Shown: in pieces, positions 63,966 to 64,000 of the stretch
Layout of the letters: the number at the start of each line of letters is the position of its first letter
Position numbering within the stretch: the first letter of the stretch is position 1
NCBI RefSeq assembly: GCF_014207935.1
Contig: NZ_JACHLL010000001.1
Location: 744,001 to 808,000 of the forward strand
From: Pseudomonas fluvialis
GTDB lineage: Bacteria > Pseudomonadota > Gammaproteobacteria > Pseudomonadales > Pseudomonadaceae
Length of the DNA stretch: 64,000 nt
Direction: 5' to 3'
Made by a program: the position numbers and the translations under genes
The notes under the pieces: model-generated
What the model saw: only the letters and a program-made list of their open reading frames with translations
Told to the model about the DNA's origin: nothing
Database searches by the model: none

Positions 63966-64000
63966 ATGAGCAAACCCATGATTGGTCTCCCCCTGTGCCG
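63966..64000 (+). CDS. N-terminal fragment of an unidentified gene (cut by window edge)
   Basis: Eleven codons, MSKPMIGLPLC, after AGAGGA 10-11 bases upstream. The SKPMIGLPLC start resembles class I glutamine amidotransferase-like hydrolases (PuuD/SpuA type), but this is too short to decide. Confidence 0.35.
   Translation, partial: MSKPMIGLPLC

Noticed and set aside
62026..63966. Minus-strand frame of 646 codons opposite bauA/bauC
   Set aside because: Shadow frame with no recognisable motif; it runs through two transcription units and a terminator.

Overview
The window is a Pseudomonas chromosome segment. The evidence is the high-GC backbone, the rmd-gmd-wbpW-wzm-wzt-wbpX-wbpY-wbpZ order of the P. 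aeruginosa common polysaccharide antigen (CPA, A-band) locus, bauR/bauA/bauC beta-alanine catabolism genes, three-gene pnt transhydrogenase, DUF2388 proteins and best-remembered protein similarities. A species cannot be assigned.

Region 1 (1 to about 6623) is one end of a Tn7-like transposon inserted in comM. tnsA-tnsB-tnsC-tniQ form a leftward operon whose first codon lies about 46 bp from the comM junction. The visible cargo is a CsrA/RsmA-type RNA-binding protein next to tniQ, and an XRE regulator with an ImmA/IrrE metallopeptidase (the XRE gene is cut by the window edge). Between cargo and csrA are four tandem degenerate 23-bp repeats. The 5' part of comM and the other transposon end lie outside the window; the 3' part of comM remains at 6624-7903.

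Region 2 (7.9-16 kb) is ordinary chromosome: an exported esterase, a sodium:solute symporter, a LEA14-like lipoprotein, a double-cupin ChrR-like protein, a TerC-family membrane protein, a GFA-family zinc protein, a DUF4105 exported protein and two DUF2388 paralogues.

Region 3 (16-43.7 kb) is a large cell-surface polysaccharide locus. Its right half is the D-rhamnan CPA core: GDP-D-rhamnose synthesis, the ABC exporter Wzm/Wzt with a Wzt C-terminal glycan-binding domain, and three rhamnosyltransferases. To the left is an extended modification block: two tandem paralogous glycosyltransferases, four methyltransferases, an acyltransferase, a polyprenyl-type GT2, a flippase-like membrane protein, a large multi-pass membrane protein and Ugd. 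An APS kinase (cysC) on the left edge and a sulfotransferase on the right suggest the glycan, or some other surface product, is sulfated. A second acyltransferase and an MBOAT/SGNH acetylation pair close the locus.

Region 4 (43.7-64 kb) holds pntAA-pntAB-pntB, a type II secretion operon gspEFGHIJKLM without gspC, gspD or gspN beside it, a 917-residue RTX protein with seven exact 55-residue repeats (probable seven-bladed propeller) next to a GT4 glycosyltransferase, a TRIC/UPF0126 membrane protein, the divergent bauR / bauA-bauC cluster, and a strongly structured leader in front of a gene cut by the right edge.

The most unusual items are the transposon-borne CsrA with GGA motifs over its own ribosome binding site, the 23-bp repeat array, the sulfation genes bracketing a CPA locus, the propeller-RTX protein, and the folded leader at the right edge.
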